Source of the DNA: Castellaniella sp040276065
Lineage (GTDB): Bacteria > Pseudomonadota > Gammaproteobacteria > Burkholderiales > Burkholderiaceae_B
Assembly (NCBI RefSeq): GCF_040276065.1
Contig: NZ_JBELOI010000001.1
Location: 434,001 to 498,000, forward strand
Length of the DNA stretch: 64,000 nucleotides
Reading direction: 5' to 3'
Below, in pieces: positions 62,001 through 64,000 of this stretch (its first letter is position 1; each line of letters starts with the position of its first letter). A model generated the notes under the pieces. It ran no database searches and had not been told where the DNA came from. It saw nothing but the letters and a program-made list of their open reading frames with translations. The position numbers and the translations under genes are program-made.

Positions 62001-63242
62001 TCAGTCCGGCATCGCCGCCAGGGCCTGCGCAAAGTCGCCGATCAGATCCTGTTCGTCTTCGATGCCCACCGATATGCGCAGGAACCCGTCAGGAATGCCC
62101 ATCAGCGCGCGGCGCTCGGGACCCATTTCGTAGTAGATGGTGTGGGCCGCCGGCAGAACCAGGGTGCGGTTGTCGCCCAGGTGTGTGGCGAGAATCACGA
62201 TACGCAGTTGATTCAGGTATTCAAAGACGTCGATGCGCGGGTCGAGCTCGACGCCCAGCAGGCCGCCGAAACGCCCGCCGAACCATTCGGCCGCGCGCGC
62301 GTGCTGGGGGTGCGAGGGCAAGCCGGGATAGTGGACGCGCGCCACCTTGGGGTGCGCATCGAGGTAGCCGGCGAGCGCCAGGGCGTTGGCGCAGATCCGG
62401 TCCATGCGCAGCGCCATGGTCTCGGCGCCCGCCGCCAGCCGGTGTGCCACATCCGATGCCAGGGTGCCGCCCATGTCTCGTAGGCCTTTTTTCTTGATCT
62501 GCAGCAGGCCCCAATTGCGCGAGTCACCCTTGCGGTACTGTGGATGGATGTTCGGGTAGTCCTTCCAGTCGTAGAGCCCGGTCTGCGTGACCGCGCCGCC
62601 CAGGGCGTTGCCGTGGCCGCCCACGTGCTTGGACAGCGAGTTGATGACCAGGGAAGCGCCGAAGAACCGCGACGGGCGCAGATACGGCGAGGACAGGGTG
62701 CTGTCGACTACGTAGACCAGGCCGTGCGCACTGCACAGGTCCCCGATCGTGATCAGGTCCGCGATCTGGGTGCCCGGATTGGCGATGGTTTCGACGAAGA
62801 CCATGCGGGTGTTGTCGCGAATGGCCGCCTCGACCTCGCGCGCTTCGGTGGCATCCACGAGCGTGACCTCGACGCCCAGGTCCGCGAGCGTCATCAGCAG
62901 GCTATTGGTGTTGCCGAAGATGTACTTGCTGCTGATCAGGTGGTCGCCGCTGCGCAGCAGGGTAAACAGGGTCGCCGTCAATGCGGCCATGCCGGTGGAG
63001 AAGGTGACGCTCGCCTCGGCCTGCTCCATCGCGGTGACCTTGGCCTCGAGCGCCGCCGTCGTGGGGGTGCCCTGACGTGCATAGGTGTAGCCGGCCTTGC
63101 CCTGGAATACGGCGGCCAGTTCCCGCGCATCCGCGTAGCCGTACTCGGTGGACGGATGGATGGCTTGGTGGACGGCGCCGTTGGTAGGTTGCGAGCGGCG
63201 GTCGGAGTGAACGATCTGAGTAGAGAAGCCGTTATCGGACAT
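62001..63242 (-). CDS. Cystathionine gamma-synthase/MetZ family PLP enzyme
   Basis: 413 residues, Cys/Met metabolism PLP enzyme. YTYARQGTPTTAALEAKV, FSTGMAALTATLF, and the PLP lysine in NSLSKHVGGHGNALGG. In related genera this form is called O-succinylhomoserine sulfhydrylase or a cystathionine gamma-synthase family protein; the exact thiol donor cannot be told from sequence. Start ATG 63242 (MSDNGFSTQIVHSDR) is the family N-terminus; an in-frame codon at 63299 would add 19 residues. Confidence 0.9.
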   Translation of the reverse strand: MSDNGFSTQIVHSDRRSQPTNGAVHQAIHPSTEYGYADARELAAVFQGKAGYTYARQGTPTTAALEAKVTAMEQAEASVTFSTGMAALTATLFTLLRSGDHLISSKYIFGNTNSLLMTLADLGVEVTLVDATEAREVEAAIRDNTRMVFVETIANPGTQIADLITIGDLCSAHGLVYVVDSTLSSPYLRPSRFFGASLVINSLSKHVGGHGNALGGAVTQTGLYDWKDYPNIHPQYRKGDSRNWGLLQIKKKGLRDMGGTLASDVAHRLAAGAETMALRMDRICANALALAGYLDAHPKVARVHYPGLPSHPQHARAAEWFGGRFGGLLGVELDPRIDVFEYLNQLRIVILATHLGDNRTLVLPAAHTIYYEMGPERRALMGIPDGFLRISVGIEDEQDLIGDFAQALAAMPD

Positions 63243-63344
63243 GGTGTTGCGAAAGAAAGAGAGTGAAAGTTCGGATGGGCCGGGGCCGATGCCGCTCATT
63301 ATGCGCCTTTCGGGTGCAAGCCGGCGGTTGCCTGTCGACGAGGC

Positions 63345-64000
63345 CTAGTCCGGCAGCAGGCGCTGGCGCGCGGTTTCATACAGGCAGACAGCGCTGGCGA
63401 CGCTCACGTTCAGGCTCTCGACCGAGCCGCGCATGGGGATGGCGGCCAGTTCGTCGCAGGTCTCGCGCGTCAGCCGGCGCATGCCCTCGCCCTCGGCGCC
63501 CATGACCCAGGCCATGGCGCGTCGGCTGTCGACCTGGTGGATGGAACGTTCGGCCGCATCGTCCGCGCCGACCAGCCAGACGTCGCGCTGGCGCATGGCG
63601 CGCAGCGTGCGCGCGAGATTCGTCACCATGATGTAGGGCACGGTGTCGGCCGCGCCGCAGGCGACGCGCTGGACAGTGGCGTTCAAGCCGACCGCGCGAT
63701 CACGCGGGGCGATCACCGCGTGCACGCCGGCCGCGTCGGCAGTGCGCAGGCAGGCCCCGAGGTTGTGCGGGTCGGTGACGCCGTCGAGTACCAGGAATAG
63801 CGCGGGCTCGGCCTGATCCTCCAGCGTATCGAGAACCTCATCGACCGTGATCGCCAGGGCGCGCGGGTGGGCCAGGGCGACGATGCCCTGGTGCCGCATG
63901 CCGCGCGCCAGGCCATCGAGGCGAGTGGCATCGACGGCGTGCCAGCGCACGCCGGCGGCTTCGATCTGCTGGATGCAGTGACGCATGCGCTGGTCCTGAC
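63345..64000 (-). CDS. rlmB: 23S rRNA (guanosine-2'-O)-methyltransferase RlmB, 5' partial
   Basis: SpoU-type methyltransferase that modifies G2251 of 23S rRNA. The C-terminal catalytic domain is complete: LDGVTDPHNLGACLRTADAAG (motif 1), WVMGAEGEGMRRL (motif 2) and IPMRGSVESLNVSVASAV (motif 3), with a knotted fold expected. The frame stays open to the right window edge (…QDQRMRHCIQ), so the N-terminal substrate-binding part is only partly included. Confidence 0.95.
   Translation of the reverse strand, partial: QDQRMRHCIQQIEAAGVRWHAVDATRLDGLARGMRHQGIVALAHPRALAITVDEVLDTLEDQAEPALFLVLDGVTDPHNLGACLRTADAAGVHAVIAPRDRAVGLNATVQRVACGAADTVPYIMVTNLARTLRAMRQRDVWLVGADDAAERSIHQVDSRRAMAWVMGAEGEGMRRLTRETCDELAAIPMRGSVESLNVSVASAVCLYETARQRLLPD

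Overview
The window is a high-GC stretch of a proteobacterial chromosome. Gene content and order (rplS, CoA pyrophosphatase and rsgA together; acpS, nagZ, uvrC and pgsA together; ccoN-O-Q-P-G-H next to an FNR regulator; QueF long form; MetZ-like PLP enzyme; tRNA-Val next to hupB) point to Burkholderiales, most likely Alcaligenaceae (the Bordetella, Castellaniella, Pusillimonas neighbourhood). This is a judgement from protein flavour and synteny, not a database result. FNR-type control of a cbb3 oxidase beside a copper nitrite reductase suggests a facultative, probably denitrifying, microaerobe.

Layout. 1-9840 is housekeeping: the 3' part of a 1-Cys peroxiredoxin, a small membrane protein behind two LexA boxes, rplS, a Nudix CoA pyrophosphatase, rsgA, an M48 protease, orn, acpS, nagZ, uvrC, pgsA and queF. 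10125-11453 is isocitrate lyase. 11591-20733 is the low-oxygen respiration block: an FNR box, a CcoI relative reduced to its membrane core, ccoS, a second FNR box, ccoNOQP, ccoG, a short ccoH, a small membrane protein, fnr and a three-domain copper nitrite reductase. 20983-23757 holds a MarR regulator, a Bcr/CflA-type exporter carrying a repeat element inside its coding sequence, and an alpha/beta hydrolase.

23791-50429 is accessory catabolism in two arms that diverge at about 35.8 kb. The leftward arm (35711 down to 23791) encodes a GntR/FCD regulator, an aldehyde dehydrogenase, a peptide/opine-type ABC importer, two paralogous octopine/nopaline-dehydrogenase family enzymes and an M81 (MlrC-like) hydrolase. 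It looks like a system for taking up and dismantling an opine-like or N-substituted amino acid. The rightward arm (35962 to 50429) encodes an alpha/beta-hydrolase-fold protein without its nucleophile, a protein like the large subunit of N,N-dimethylformamidase, a TRAP transporter, a D-aminoacylase-type amidohydrolase, a class III aminotransferase, a HisD-like dehydrogenase, an SDR, a LacI regulator, a SerB-type phosphatase and an EamA exporter. Two matching LacI-type operators (TTGCAT-RCGA-ATGCAA) lie before the amidase and before the TRAP permease.

50487-52175 is a small island in a CAT-anticodon tRNA gene. It is bounded by 50-bp direct repeats and carries a RhuM-Fic/Doc gene and an ISL3 transposase scrap, with no integrase. 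The rest (52360-64000) is crcB, a dCache-GGDEF diguanylate cyclase, a candidate structured small RNA, an FMN/Fe-S glutamate-synthase-like protein, a DUF3293 protein, tag, a HerA-like ATPase, selD-selU, tRNA-Val, hupB, a MetZ/cystathionine gamma-synthase family enzyme and rlmB, which runs off the window end.

Most unusual items: the ATPase-less CcoI relative with an apparently leaderless FNR promoter; the SOS-box-driven small membrane protein; the two divergent opine/amide catabolic arms with candidate operators; the tRNA mini-island; and the candidate small RNA at 54.5 kb.
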